Shown here piece after piece: positions 7,824 to 14,345 of a stretch of DNA of 27,585 nucleotides. Source of the stretch: Halobacteriales archaeon SW_9_67_24 (GTDB taxonomy: Archaea; Halobacteriota; Halobacteria; Halobacteriales; Halococcaceae); contig PXSV01000005.1 in the NCBI GenBank assembly GCA_003022685.1, positions 1 through 27,585 of the forward strand, in the 5' to 3' direction. The translations under genes and the position numbers were made by a program. Below the pieces are notes generated by a model that was given only the letters and a program-made list of their open reading frames with translations, did not search any database and was not told the DNA's origin. Each line of letters begins with the position of its first letter. Within the stretch, counting starts at the first letter, position 1.

Positions 7824-8588
7824 ATGGCCGAAAAAGCGAAACACCCGGTCCGGACGACCGAGAAGACCCTCGCCATCATCGAGGCGCTCAAAGAGCGGGA
7901 CAGCGGCCGGCTCACCGAGCTGGCGGACGCACTCGACATGGGGAAGAGCGCCGTCCACAACCATCTCAGCACGCTCGAAGAGCACGGGTACGTGACCAAA
8001 CGAGGGTCGGAGTACCGACTCGGGCTGAAGTTCCTCGAGATCGGGGGCCACGCGAGGGATCGGAACGCCCTGTACGAAATCGCCGAACCCGAAGTCGACG
8101 ACATCGCCGAGGAGACGGGCGAGCGCGCCAACCTGATGACCGACGAACACGGGATGGGGATCTATCTGTACCGATCGAACGGGAGCCAAGCGATCGACCT
8201 CGACACTCACACGGGACTGCGCGCGCACCTCCACAGCACCGCGCTCGGCAAGGCGATCCTCGCTCATCGTCCGGCCGAGCGCGTCGATGAGATCGTCGAT
8301 CAGCACGGGCTCCCGCCGGTGAACGAGAACACCGTGACGGACCGGGAGGAGCTCCTCGACCAGCTCGAACGGATCCGCGAGCGCGGGTTCGCACTCGACG
8401 ACGAGGAACGCCTCCAGGGGCTGCGCTGCGTCGCGGCCCCGATCAAACCGGCGGACGGGAAAGTGATCGGTTCGATCAGCGTGTCAGCGCCCACGAGCCG
8501 GATGGGCGACGACCGATTCCACGAGGAAATCCCGGATGTCGTCCGCAGCGCCGCGAACGTGATGGAGCTCAGGATCAGGTACGCATAA
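7824..8588 (+). CDS. IclR-family transcriptional regulator
   Basis: This 254-aa protein has the normal IclR length. The N-terminal winged helix-turn-helix covers about residues 8-70 (TTEKTLAIIEALKE, then the ADALDMGKSAVHNHLSTLEE helix pair, and a wing before YRLGLKFLE). The C-terminal effector domain (about 75-250) shows the family landmarks LHSTALGKAILAH and LQGLRCVAAPI, and ends in a helix before MELRIRYA. IclR proteins bind DNA as dimers or tetramers and respond to a catabolite. Placed at the end of a sugar uptake/epimerase cluster, this one is the obvious candidate for controlling the divergent promoter at 6530-6687 and perhaps the 1285 and 4230 promoters; that target set is inference. 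The start is supported by promoter spacing and by the N-terminal alignment. Confidence 0.93.
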   Translation: MAEKAKHPVRTTEKTLAIIEALKERDSGRLTELADALDMGKSAVHNHLSTLEEHGYVTKRGSEYRLGLKFLEIGGHARDRNALYEIAEPEVDDIAEETGERANLMTDEHGMGIYLYRSNGSQAIDLDTHTGLRAHLHSTALGKAILAHRPAERVDEIVDQHGLPPVNENTVTDREELLDQLERIRERGFALDDEERLQGLRCVAAPIKPADGKVIGSISVSAPTSRMGDDRFHEEIPDVVRSAANVMELRIRYA

Positions 8589-9482
8589 CCCGCCTGCCGT
8601 GTGCGGTCTGCGATTCACCGTGAACCGGCCATCCGGCCCGGTCGCTGCTGAGCCCTCTCGGTAGTCCATCCGAACGACTACTCCTCCGCATCCGGTTCTG
8701 ATATACAGAAAGCCATATGCCGTTCAACCGTCCGGCTCGCGGAGTCGGCCTCGGAATCACAGCGTTCCTCTGGATCGCTAGCAGTGGCGTGTCCAATTAC
8801 GTGCCACAGCAGTCCGACACGAATATCTGTCACATACATATTTTCGTTACAGGAAACGGAACGGCGCGCTTACGTCGACGAGCCAGCGCCCCTTACCGCA
8901 CAGGCCAGACACGAGACGATAGCTTTCCCCGCGTCGTCACGATCGAGGAACGCTACGGTGCCAGACGAGCAGCGAGGGGACAGGACGGAAACAGTCGTTC
9001 GGGAAGTGAGATCTATCGTGTGCTCGACCAAGATACCGTGGACATTAGTAACCAAACCGAGAACGCCCAGTCGTCACTAGGCACGTAGCGCCAATGGCGG
9101 AACTCCGTTCGTGGACTCTCAGCTGCGTACCGAGCGCTGGAACACGACTCGGCCAGTCCGAACTTGATTCGCCGTCGGGGACCGGTCCGAACCCACGAAC
9201 GCACCCTCCATAATCGATTTGTCGGCACTCTGCCGCCAAACTCTCGGTCTTCGTTGGCGGTTCGTCACCACGGCCGCTTCGTCGTCGTGGCGGAATCCGA
9301 CAACGTTTTCTACAACTTTTTCTATCGTCGCTCCCCGACCACGAGCACCACGAGTCGGTTCCATCGGCTCCGGGTCCGTTCCGGCAGCCGTCGCCACCGT
9401 ACTGTCGTGTAAGTGCCAAAACGAGCGGACGTTCGAAGCGACGACCCGAAGTACGGAAGTGTTCTCCCACCGGAGCCCAAGC
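8589..9482. other. Gene-free stretch (about 890 nt)
   Basis: No coding region with family features or convincing start context is seen on either strand. Reading frames of 60-123 codons exist (for example 8717-9088 +) but look like chance frames. An A/T-rich island at about 8820-8855 contains CTGTCACATAC, close to the CTGTCACACATAC found upstream of the importer promoter. Another A/T-rich patch lies at 9302-9325. The stretch could be an eroded gene or long regulatory region; nothing identifies it. Confidence 0.4.
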
Positions 9483-10238
9483 ATGAACGTCTCTCCCGTC
9501 CCGGCTCTCCGCGAGATCCGTGCAGGCGACGACCTCGCCGCGCTGATCGCCGAGCGCGCGGAGCTCGCGTCCGCCGACGTGGTCTGTGTCGCCAGTACGG
9601 TTGTCTCGAAGGCCGAAGGCCGGGCGCGCGACCTCAACGCGTTCCCGGCAGGCCCACGGGCGACCGAAATCGCCGACCGACTCGCCGGGATCACGGGCGA
9701 GGAGAAGGACCCTCGGTTCGCCCAGGCCGTCCTGGAGGAGAGCACCGACCTCCTGATGGAGGCTCCCTTCTTGCTGACCGAGACGCGGTTCGGCCACGTC
9801 GGCGTCAACGCGGGGATCGATCGCTCGAACGTGCCCGAAAGCGATGTTCTGCTCCTGCCGAAACGCCCGGACGAGAGCGCGCGCCGGCTCCACGATGCGC
9901 TCGGCGTACCAGTGATCGTGACCGACACCTGCGGTCGGCCGTTCCGCCACGGCCAGCGCGGGGTCGCGATCGGGCGGGCGGGGCTGCCGGCGAGCCGGGA
10001 CTGGCGCGGCGAACACGACCGCGACGGCCGCGAGCTCGGCGTCACGGTGGAGGCGATCGCCGACGAACTCGCCGCGGCGGCGAACCTCACCTTCGGCGAG
10101 GGGTCGGGCGGCGACCCGGTCGCCGTGATCGAGGGGTTCGACCCCGACGGGTTCGCGGGGAGCGATGAACTGTTCCGGGACGTGGAGACCGACTTCGTTC
10201 GCCAGGCGCTCCGGGAGTGGTCGTATGCGCGCGATTGA
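9483..10238 (+). CDS. cofE: Coenzyme F420-0:L-glutamate ligase
   Basis: This 251-aa protein matches the archaeal CofE family in length and motifs: VVSKAEGRARDL near residue 40, VGVNAGIDRSNV in the middle, LLLPKRPDESA, and TDTCGRPFRHGQRGVAIG, which holds the conserved acidic and basic residues for metal-GTP and F420-0 binding. CofE adds the γ-linked glutamate tail to F420-0 using GTP in the cytoplasm. The start at 9483 (MNVSPVPALREI) matches family starts; the frame is open upstream to 9219, but that sequence is not conserved-looking. The last 14 nt overlap the start of mer, so F420 maturation and an F420-dependent enzyme are translated together. Confidence 0.93.
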   Translation: MNVSPVPALREIRAGDDLAALIAERAELASADVVCVASTVVSKAEGRARDLNAFPAGPRATEIADRLAGITGEEKDPRFAQAVLEESTDLLMEAPFLLTETRFGHVGVNAGIDRSNVPESDVLLLPKRPDESARRLHDALGVPVIVTDTCGRPFRHGQRGVAIGRAGLPASRDWRGEHDRDGRELGVTVEAIADELAAAANLTFGEGSGGDPVAVIEGFDPDGFAGSDELFRDVETDFVRQALREWSYARD

Positions 10239-11205
10239 ACTCACGCCCGAACACCCGACCGAGCACCTCGTTGAGCTGGGTCTCGACGCCGAGCAAGCGG
10301 GCTTCGACACGGTGTTCGCGAGCCACCACTACAACAACCGCGACCCGTTCGCCGCATTAGCGGTGCTCGCCGAGCGAACGGACGAGATCCGATTGGGGCC
10401 CGGCGTCACGAACCCCTACGAGACCCATCCGGTGACGCTCGCCTCGCGGGTGGCGACCCTCGACGAGCTCGCGGACGGTCGCGCGGTGTTCGGCGTCGGG
10501 CCTGGCGACCCCTCGACGCTCCGCAATCTCGGCCTCGATGACGAACGGGGGCTCCGATCGGTGCTCGAATCGTTCCAGGTCGCCCGCCGGCTCTGGGACG
10601 GCGAGCGCGTCGACCACGACGGGACGTTCGTCGCGCGGGACGCCGGTCTGAACTACGACGTCGGCGAGATCCCAGTGTACGTCGGCGGCGAGGGGCCCCA
10701 CATGTGCCGGATGGCCGCGAAACACGCCGACGGGCTCCTCTTCAACGGCTCGCATCCCGATGATCTCGCGTGGGCCGCCGATCGGGTTGCGGAGGGGCTC
10801 GACGAGCGCCCGACTGAGCGAGGGGAGTTCGACCTCGCGGCGTACGCGAGCGTCAGTATCGCCGAGGACGCCGCAGCGGCCCACGAGGCCGCCCGCCCGC
10901 CGGTGGCGTTCATCGCTGCTGGCGCGCCACCGCCCGTCGTCGAGCGCCACGGACTCGATCCCGACCGCGCGGACGCGATCGGCGACGCGATCGCGGCGGG
11001 CGAGTTCGACGCCGCATTCGATCGGGTGAGCGACGCGATGATCGACGCGTTCTGTATCGCTGGCGAACCAGATGCAGTCGAGTCGCGGCTCCGCGCGGTC
11101 GTCGAACACGCCGACAGCATCGTGATCGGCGCGCCGCTCGGTCCCGACCCCGGGACGGCTATTCGCCTTGCTGGGGCGGTGTGCGACCGATGCTCTCCGG
11201 CATGA
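10225..11205 (+). CDS. mer: F420-dependent 5,10-methylenetetrahydromethanopterin/tetrahydrofolate reductase-like protein (Mer)
   Basis: This 326-aa protein is a member of the luciferase-like F420-dependent TIM-barrel family. It has MRAIELTPEHPTEHLVELG at the N-terminus, FDTVFASHHYNNRDPFAAL, RLGPGVTNPYETHPVTLAS (with the family's cis-peptide region) and IPVYVGGEGPHMCRMAAKHA. Methanogen Mer reduces methylene-H4MPT with F420H2. In haloarchaea a Mer homologue is thought to act on the folate C1 carrier, supplying methyl groups for methionine (known for the family, inferred here). The ATG lies inside the 3' end of cofE. Its own 3' end overlaps the convergent gene 11159-11380 by 47 nt. The frame is open upstream to 10165, inside cofE, but the chosen start matches the first β-strand. 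Confidence 0.85.
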   Translation: MRAIELTPEHPTEHLVELGLDAEQAGFDTVFASHHYNNRDPFAALAVLAERTDEIRLGPGVTNPYETHPVTLASRVATLDELADGRAVFGVGPGDPSTLRNLGLDDERGLRSVLESFQVARRLWDGERVDHDGTFVARDAGLNYDVGEIPVYVGGEGPHMCRMAAKHADGLLFNGSHPDDLAWAADRVAEGLDERPTERGEFDLAAYASVSIAEDAAAAHEAARPPVAFIAAGAPPPVVERHGLDPDRADAIGDAIAAGEFDAAFDRVSDAMIDAFCIAGEPDAVESRLRAVVEHADSIVIGAPLGPDPGTAIRLAGAVCDRCSPA

Positions 11206-11380
11206 CGCCCGAGACGAGCGCCCCGGCGGCGAGAGAGCCGAGCACGGCGGCCGCGAACAGCACGAACACCGCACCGAACAGCAACAGGATCGCCGACAGC
11301 GGGTCGCCGAGCGCGACTTCGGTGAACTTGCCTGCGAGATCGAAGACGTTGTTGAACAGCCGAACGGCGATGTTCGCCAT
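11159..11380 (-). CDS. Small membrane protein, function unknown
   Basis: This 73-aa protein has an amphipathic N-terminus (MANIAVRLFNNVFDLAGKF), one long hydrophobic segment at about residues 27-55 (AILLLFGAVFVLFAAAVLG and on), and a short polar tail. A one- or two-helix inner-membrane protein is likely. Haloarchaea encode many such small conserved proteins; no function is recognised. It is convergent with mer and overlaps its 3' end by 47 nt, so the two transcripts would be complementary there. The start at 11380 is preferred over longer forms because the extra upstream residues are not hydrophobic or ordered. Confidence 0.6.
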   Translation of the reverse strand: MANIAVRLFNNVFDLAGKFTEVALGDPLSAILLLFGAVFVLFAAAVLGSLAAGALVSGVMPESIGRTPPQQGE

Positions 11381-11416
11381 ACTCCGTCTCCGACCGGGAG
11401 CTACTTGTGCGTATCC

Positions 11417-11511
11417 GTCCGCCACGATCAAGTGACGACCCTACGGGCTACGCGGAGAAGATGACCGACAAAGCTCTCGCGGTCCGCCACCATCAAGTGA
11501 CGACCCTACGG
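11417..11511 (+). repeat. Two near-identical 30-nt direct repeats before the zinc-motif gene
   Basis: GTCCGCCAC followed by G or C and then ATCAAGTGACGACCCTACGG occurs at 11417-11446 and again at 11482-11511, 29 of 30 bases identical, 65 nt apart. Each copy is followed within 9-14 nt by ATGACCGAC (11461 and 11521). A duplicated leader plus start region is the simplest reading. The second ATG is taken as the gene start. Confidence 0.8.
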
Positions 11512-11520
11512 ACTGGGGAC

Positions 11521-11676
11521 ATGACCGACGATATCGAGGCGAACGATGACCGAACGCCGGTCGAATCGACGTACGCGTGGTCGCCGACCGGCGAGTGCGC
11601 GGCGTGCGGCGCGGCGGCCGCAGTGCGGTGGCGCGACGGCGAGGCCCTCGTCTGTGGGTCGTGCAAGTCGTGGTGA
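11521..11676 (+). CDS. Small two-CxxC zinc-motif protein
   Basis: This 51-aa protein has CAAC at 26-29 and CGSC at 45-48 separated by an RWRDGEAL turn, the pattern of a one-site zinc ribbon. The context STYAWSPTGE before the first pair and the SW end after the second resemble a conserved family of haloarchaeal mini zinc proteins (DUF7573-like, from memory). These proteins are usually cytoplasmic and of unknown function. An in-frame ATG at 11461 would give a 71-aa product, but its extra residues are encoded by the duplicated leader, so 11521 is preferred. Confidence 0.65.
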   Translation: MTDDIEANDDRTPVESTYAWSPTGECAACGAAAAVRWRDGEALVCGSCKSW

Positions 11677-11748
11677 TCCGCTGAACCGCGTCGCTCGGCG
11701 TTTCACAGCCAGCGGTTCGACTATCAGCGTGCGGTCCCTTCCGGGCCC

Positions 11749-12096
11749 ATGCCGAACGTCGTCAGCGTCCACGAGTACACCCTCGACGAGGGCGTCGGCC
11801 CCGCAGCGTTCGAGCGCGCGGTCGCAGAGGCCGAGCGTCGGGACCTGTTCGATCTGCCTGGCCTCGCCGAGTACCGCTTCCTCGAAGGACTCCGCGGCGA
11901 GAACGAGGGCCGGTATGCCGCGCTCTGGACCTACGAGAGTCGCGCGGCGTGGGAGGCGCTGTGGGGCGAACCGGGCGAGCCGATCGACCCCGACGAGTAC
12001 CCCGAGTGCTGGCGGACGTGGGAAGAAGAGCTCCTCGCGCCACTGCTCGATCGCGATCCCGACGACATCGCGTTCACGTCCTACGAGGTGCTGTGA
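11749..12096 (+). CDS. Conserved small protein, possible dimeric α/β-barrel (ABM-like) fold
   Basis: This 115-aa soluble acidic protein has a β-strand (MPNVVSVHEYTL), a helix rich in charged residues (AAFERAVAEAERR), then YRFLEGLRGENEGRYAALWTY and ESRAAWEALWG. That strand-helix-strand-strand-helix order with conserved tryptophans resembles the antibiotic-biosynthesis-monooxygenase/NIPSNAP-type ferredoxin-like fold. No catalytic residues can be named. It sits alone between the zinc-motif gene and a convergent MaoC-like gene. The start is the first ATG and is followed directly by the first strand. Function unknown. Confidence 0.65.
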   Translation: MPNVVSVHEYTLDEGVGPAAFERAVAEAERRDLFDLPGLAEYRFLEGLRGENEGRYAALWTYESRAAWEALWGEPGEPIDPDEYPECWRTWEEELLAPLLDRDPDDIAFTSYEVL

Positions 12097-12119
12097 GCGG
12101 TGGGTCGACGACCGGCGAA

Positions 12120-12515
12120 CTACCGCTCGTCCTTCCAGATCACTCCCTCGAAGCCCGACCGCATCACGGTGGTTCCGTCCTCGTTGCGGCAATCGACCGC
12201 ACACGCGATCTCGTAGCGGTCGTCGCGTTCGGTCGTCGTCGTGACCGTCACCTCGCAGGTGATCGTCTCGCCGGTGTAGACCGGCTCCCGGAACTCGTAC
12301 TCCATCGTGCGCGCGAGCACGCCGAGGTCGCCGCCGATCGCCGTCGGGAGGGTCGCGGTGAGCAGTCCCTGGACCATCAGGCGTCCCTCGTCGTCGGGCT
12401 CGGTGTGGATCGCCTGGCGGTCGCCGGAGACCTCGCCGAAACGCTCGACGTCCTCGTGGGTGAACGTGCGCTCGACGGTGTGGACGTCGCCCTCCTCGGG
12501 TTCGGTCGCTGGCAT
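12120..12515 (-). CDS. MaoC-like (R)-hydratase/dehydratase-family protein
   Basis: This 131-aa protein has a hot-dog fold with the hydratase-2 motif SGDRQAIH (D32 and H37, the catalytic Asp-x4-His pair of PhaJ-like enzymes), followed by VQGLLTATLP in place of the usual hGhLt helix. Later segments FREPVYTGETITCEVTV and RNEDGTTVMRSG match MaoC strands. Such enzymes hydrate trans-2-enoyl-CoA or related thioesters. The usual loop between H37 and GLL is compressed (TEPDDEGRLM), so substrate range may differ. The frame runs to 12728, but only the start at 12515 matches the family; longer forms would cross the repeat element upstream. Confidence 0.8.
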   Translation of the reverse strand: MPATEPEEGDVHTVERTFTHEDVERFGEVSGDRQAIHTEPDDEGRLMVQGLLTATLPTAIGGDLGVLARTMEYEFREPVYTGETITCEVTVTTTTERDDRYEIACAVDCRNEDGTTVMRSGFEGVIWKDER

Positions 12516-12582
12516 GGCCGGGAGGTGACGACGCAGCGGGATAGTTCTACGGGGCCCTCGACCGCAGCACAGTCGTCCGTGC

Positions 12583-12669
12583 CCTGTGATATGGATCGTT
12601 GTGACTGTTTCCCGGTAGCCGCCGACCCCGCGCGGCATACCGAACTGACTCACAACGATCCCTGTGATA
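12583..12669. mobile_element. Tiny MITE-like element with terminal inverted repeats and flanking direct repeats
   Basis: A 9-nt direct repeat CCTGTGATA lies at 12583-12591 and 12661-12669. Between the copies, a perfect 12-bp inverted repeat sits at both ends: GGATCGTTGTGA at 12593-12604 and TCACAACGATCC at 12650-12661. The insert is about 70 bp, and the direct repeats would be an 8-9 bp target-site duplication. It encodes nothing. The structure was read directly; mobility and any parent insertion sequence are inferred. Confidence 0.55.
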
Positions 12670-12748
12670 GGGTCGGTTGGAAGTCCGTCCGGGATCGACC
12701 GCACGAGGGCGTGCGGTCGCACCGGCAAACGTTTCCAACCGACCCTAT
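12667..12748. repeat. Perfect 16-bp inverted repeat enclosing a 10-bp hairpin
   Basis: ATAGGGTCGGTTGGAA (12667-12682) pairs perfectly with TTCCAACCGACCCTAT (12733-12748). Inside it, CGACCGCACG (12696-12705) pairs with CGTGCGGTCG (12710-12719) around a 4-nt loop. The nested arrangement could be an RNA stem with an internal loop, a cruciform or recombination site, or a regulator-binding region. No coding function overlaps it. Confidence 0.75.
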
Positions 12749-12954
12749 GAAGCGGCGTTTTGAGAGCATGGATCTCCGCGAGCTGTTCGATACCGACGAT
12801 CGAACGCGCACCGTCGCCACGCGTCTGTATCGGGTCAGCTTACAATTCAGATCCGTGTTCGGGGCCGCTGCGATAGCTCGCTTCGCTCGCTTCCCGCCCA
12901 TCGCTCGCGAGGCGGGAGTCGAACCGCTCGATCGAAACCAGGGAGACGTTCCCG
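12749..12954 (+). other. Unassigned stretch, possibly N-terminal part of a decayed gene
   Basis: A reading frame starts at ATG 12768 (MDLRELFDTDDRTRTVATRL) and looks coding-like for about 35 codons. It then enters low-complexity sequence made of TCGCTCGCTTC-type repeats (about 12875-12915). I do not recognise this N-terminus. It may be a separate gene fragment fused by deletion to the HTH_10 remnant that follows. Confidence 0.3.
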
Positions 12955-13155
12955 GGCGACGGTCTCGACGACCTCACCGACCGCCAGCGCGAGACGCTCG
13001 GGATCGCCTCCCAGGCCGGCTACGTCGACTGGCCGCGCGGGAGCACCGCCGAGGGGTCGCCGCGTCGACGGGGATCGCCGCGCCGACGCCCCACCGCCAC
13101 TTCCGGAAGGCACACGATGCGCTCCTCGCCGAGTTCTTCGAGGAGCATGCGTCGA
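12955..13155 (+). pseudogene. Remnant of a Bat-type HTH_10 (bacterio-opsin activator-like) regulator, frameshifted
   Basis: One frame reads DLTDRQRETLGIASQAGYVD and WPRGSTAEG (12955-13053). The protein then continues in another frame as VAASTGIAAPTPHRHFRKAH followed by DALLAEFFEEH (to about 13150). Together these make the HTH_10 domain typical of haloarchaeal Bat-like regulators. The break at about 13051-13056 reads GAGGGGTCGCC where GAGGAGGTCGCC (Glu-Glu-Val-Ala) is expected, a single-base deletion. The sensor part that normally precedes this domain is absent upstream, and no stop codon follows the expected C-terminus, so this is a fragment and not a recent frameshift of a whole gene. Confidence 0.7.
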
Positions 13156-13208
13156 CGGCGAGCGGACGGTCGACGAAGGCCACGCTGCCGGGCTCCGTCA
13201 CCAGCAAC

Positions 13209-13215
13209 AAAAAAA
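13209..13215 (-). terminator. Poly-T terminator of the Hsp20 gene
   Basis: Seven consecutive T on the minus strand begin a few bases after the Hsp20 stop codon at 13219-13221. Oligo-T tracts are the usual archaeal termination signal. Confidence 0.6.
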
Positions 13216-13218
13216 CCG

Positions 13219-13731
13219 TCAGCTCGTTCCGGTCCGCGTGTCGTCCCCGTCGTCGATCTCCTCGACGGCGCTCTCGACGTTGCTTTCGCTGCTCTCGGCA
13301 TCGCGTTCCGCGTCAGTCTTGCCGGCCGTCGAGATCCGGGCCGGTTCGTCGTCGGGTCCGTCGGCTTTCGGGACCCGGACTTCGAGCGTGCCGGTGCTCG
13401 TCAGCGTCGCGGTCGCGGCCTCGGGATCGACCCTCGCCCCGTCGGGGAGGTCGGCCTGGCCGTCGAGCGCGAGCCCGCGGCCCGGCGCGCGCATCTCGAA
13501 GCCCTCGTGGTGGTCGCGGACGCGATCGATCCGGACGTGGACCGCGTCCTCGGAAAAACGCACCTGGACGTCCCCGGCGCTCGCGGCGGGCGCATCGAAC
13601 ACGGCGAGGTAAGCGTCGTCGCTCTCCAGAAGGTCGGTCGGGAGCGGGCGGCGCTCCTGGGTGCGACCCGCGATCCGACCCACCCCGTCGAGGACTGCGT
13701 TGCCGACCGACTCGCCGATGTCGCGAATCAT
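13219..13731 (-). CDS. Hsp20/α-crystallin-family small heat-shock protein
   Basis: This 170-aa protein has a short N-terminal arm (MIRDIGESVGNAVLDGVGRI), then an α-crystallin domain from about residue 34 (LLESDDAYLAVFDAPA) to about 125. That domain includes the β-strand motif GTLEVRVPK, the family's hallmark G-x-L near the end. A long acidic tail (SSESNVESAVEEIDDGDD) follows. The protein should form oligomers that hold unfolding proteins in the cytoplasm. The ATG overlaps the TGA of the preceding CxxC gene (ATGA), so both are one translational unit. A poly-T terminator follows. Confidence 0.85.
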   Translation of the reverse strand: MIRDIGESVGNAVLDGVGRIAGRTQERRPLPTDLLESDDAYLAVFDAPAASAGDVQVRFSEDAVHVRIDRVRDHHEGFEMRAPGRGLALDGQADLPDGARVDPEAATATLTSTGTLEVRVPKADGPDDEPARISTAGKTDAERDAESSESNVESAVEEIDDGDDTRTGTS

Positions 13732-13886
13732 AGCTCGACCGCGTTGAGACAGTCGGTGCCGCCGCAGTACGGACACTGGAAGTCCTCGACGCCGACGTCG
13801 TCGGGCATGTCGTAGGTGTAGTGCATCTCGAACATATCCATCTCACAGCCGTCGTCGGTGCAGACGACTTCGAGGGTTGCCGGCAT
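13728..13886 (-). CDS. Small CxxC-motif zinc protein coupled to hsp20
   Basis: This 52-aa protein has C9 and C14 (CTDDGC), then CPYC at 38-41 and C46 in GGTDC, enough for one zinc site. HYTYDMPDDVGVEDFQCPYC is characteristic of a conserved haloarchaeal mini-protein family (DUF7559-like, from memory). Its function is unknown. It precedes hsp20 with a 4-nt ATGA overlap, suggesting co-expression with the chaperone. The start at 13886 (MPATLEVVC) matches the family; an upstream extension is not needed. Confidence 0.7.
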   Translation of the reverse strand: MPATLEVVCTDDGCEMDMFEMHYTYDMPDDVGVEDFQCPYCGGTDCLNAVEL

Positions 13887-13998
13887 GGGTGTTCGTAGTT
13901 CCGCGCAACGTATCAACCCACGGGTCGCGCATTGTCGAGGACAGCAACGGTGCGGTTGGCGCGTGCTGTGCGCCGCTCCGTCGGCGCACGACACCGCG

Positions 13999-14067
13999 CG
14001 AGGGATGACTGAGCGAACGAAGTGAGCGAAGGAGTCGGCTGGGGAGGCGTGTGGCCTGCGGTTCTCA
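13999..14067 (+). repeat. Dispersed intergenic repeat, copy 1
   Basis: AGGGATGACTGAGCGAACGA continues through GAGTCGGCTGGGGAGGCGTG to TGCGGTTCTC. A clearly related sequence lies in opposite orientation at about 24166-24240. Both copies are between genes and contain no coding signal. Confidence 0.6.
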
Positions 14068-14338
14068 TTTGCGTCGGCATTGGGGCGGTCGTTACGACGG
14101 CAACAGGGACCAGGACAACACTGACTGCGACAGTAACCGCAACCGTCTCGAAAGCCCCGATACGCTCGGGTCCCGGGACTCGCTGCGCTCCTCGGTCGTT
14201 CGCTCGCTTCGCTCGCTTACTCCCTACGGTGCTTGCTTCGTCCGGGTTCCCCGAGCGCATCGCCCCTTTCAGTCCCACCCTGGAGTGGTTTCCCGCGAGC
14301 GATCGACGGTTTCACACCGCGGATGACGGGTAGCCGAG

Positions 14339-14345
14339 TTTTTAC
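14339..14345 (+). promoter_or_regulatory. TATA-like element of the radical SAM gene
   Basis: TTTTTAC inside GAGTTTTTACG, about 24-30 nt before the ATG at 14369, consistent with a leaderless transcript. Confidence 0.55.

Noticed and set aside
8717..9088. 123-codon plus-strand frame after the IclR gene
   Set aside because: No family features; composition like spacer, though a GATATAC element lies just before it. Kept only as part of the gene-free stretch.
9045..10310. Two long minus-strand frames opposite cofE
   Set aside because: Low-complexity shadows of cofE that extend by chance into the empty region upstream.
12840..12915. TCGCTCGCTTCGCTCGC-type repeats as a specific element
   Set aside because: This low-complexity pattern is common in haloarchaeal spacers (also about 14190-14220) and by itself says nothing.
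11949..13733. Long plus-strand reading frame of 594 codons
   Set aside because: It is a mosaic: antisense of the MaoC-like and Hsp20 genes plus the repeats. Only a short part (about 13056-13155) is real, as the second half of the HTH_10 remnant.
14022..14333. 103-codon frame with TTATGTRTTLTATVTATV
   Set aside because: Low-complexity translation of repeat/spacer sequence; start lies inside the dispersed repeat.
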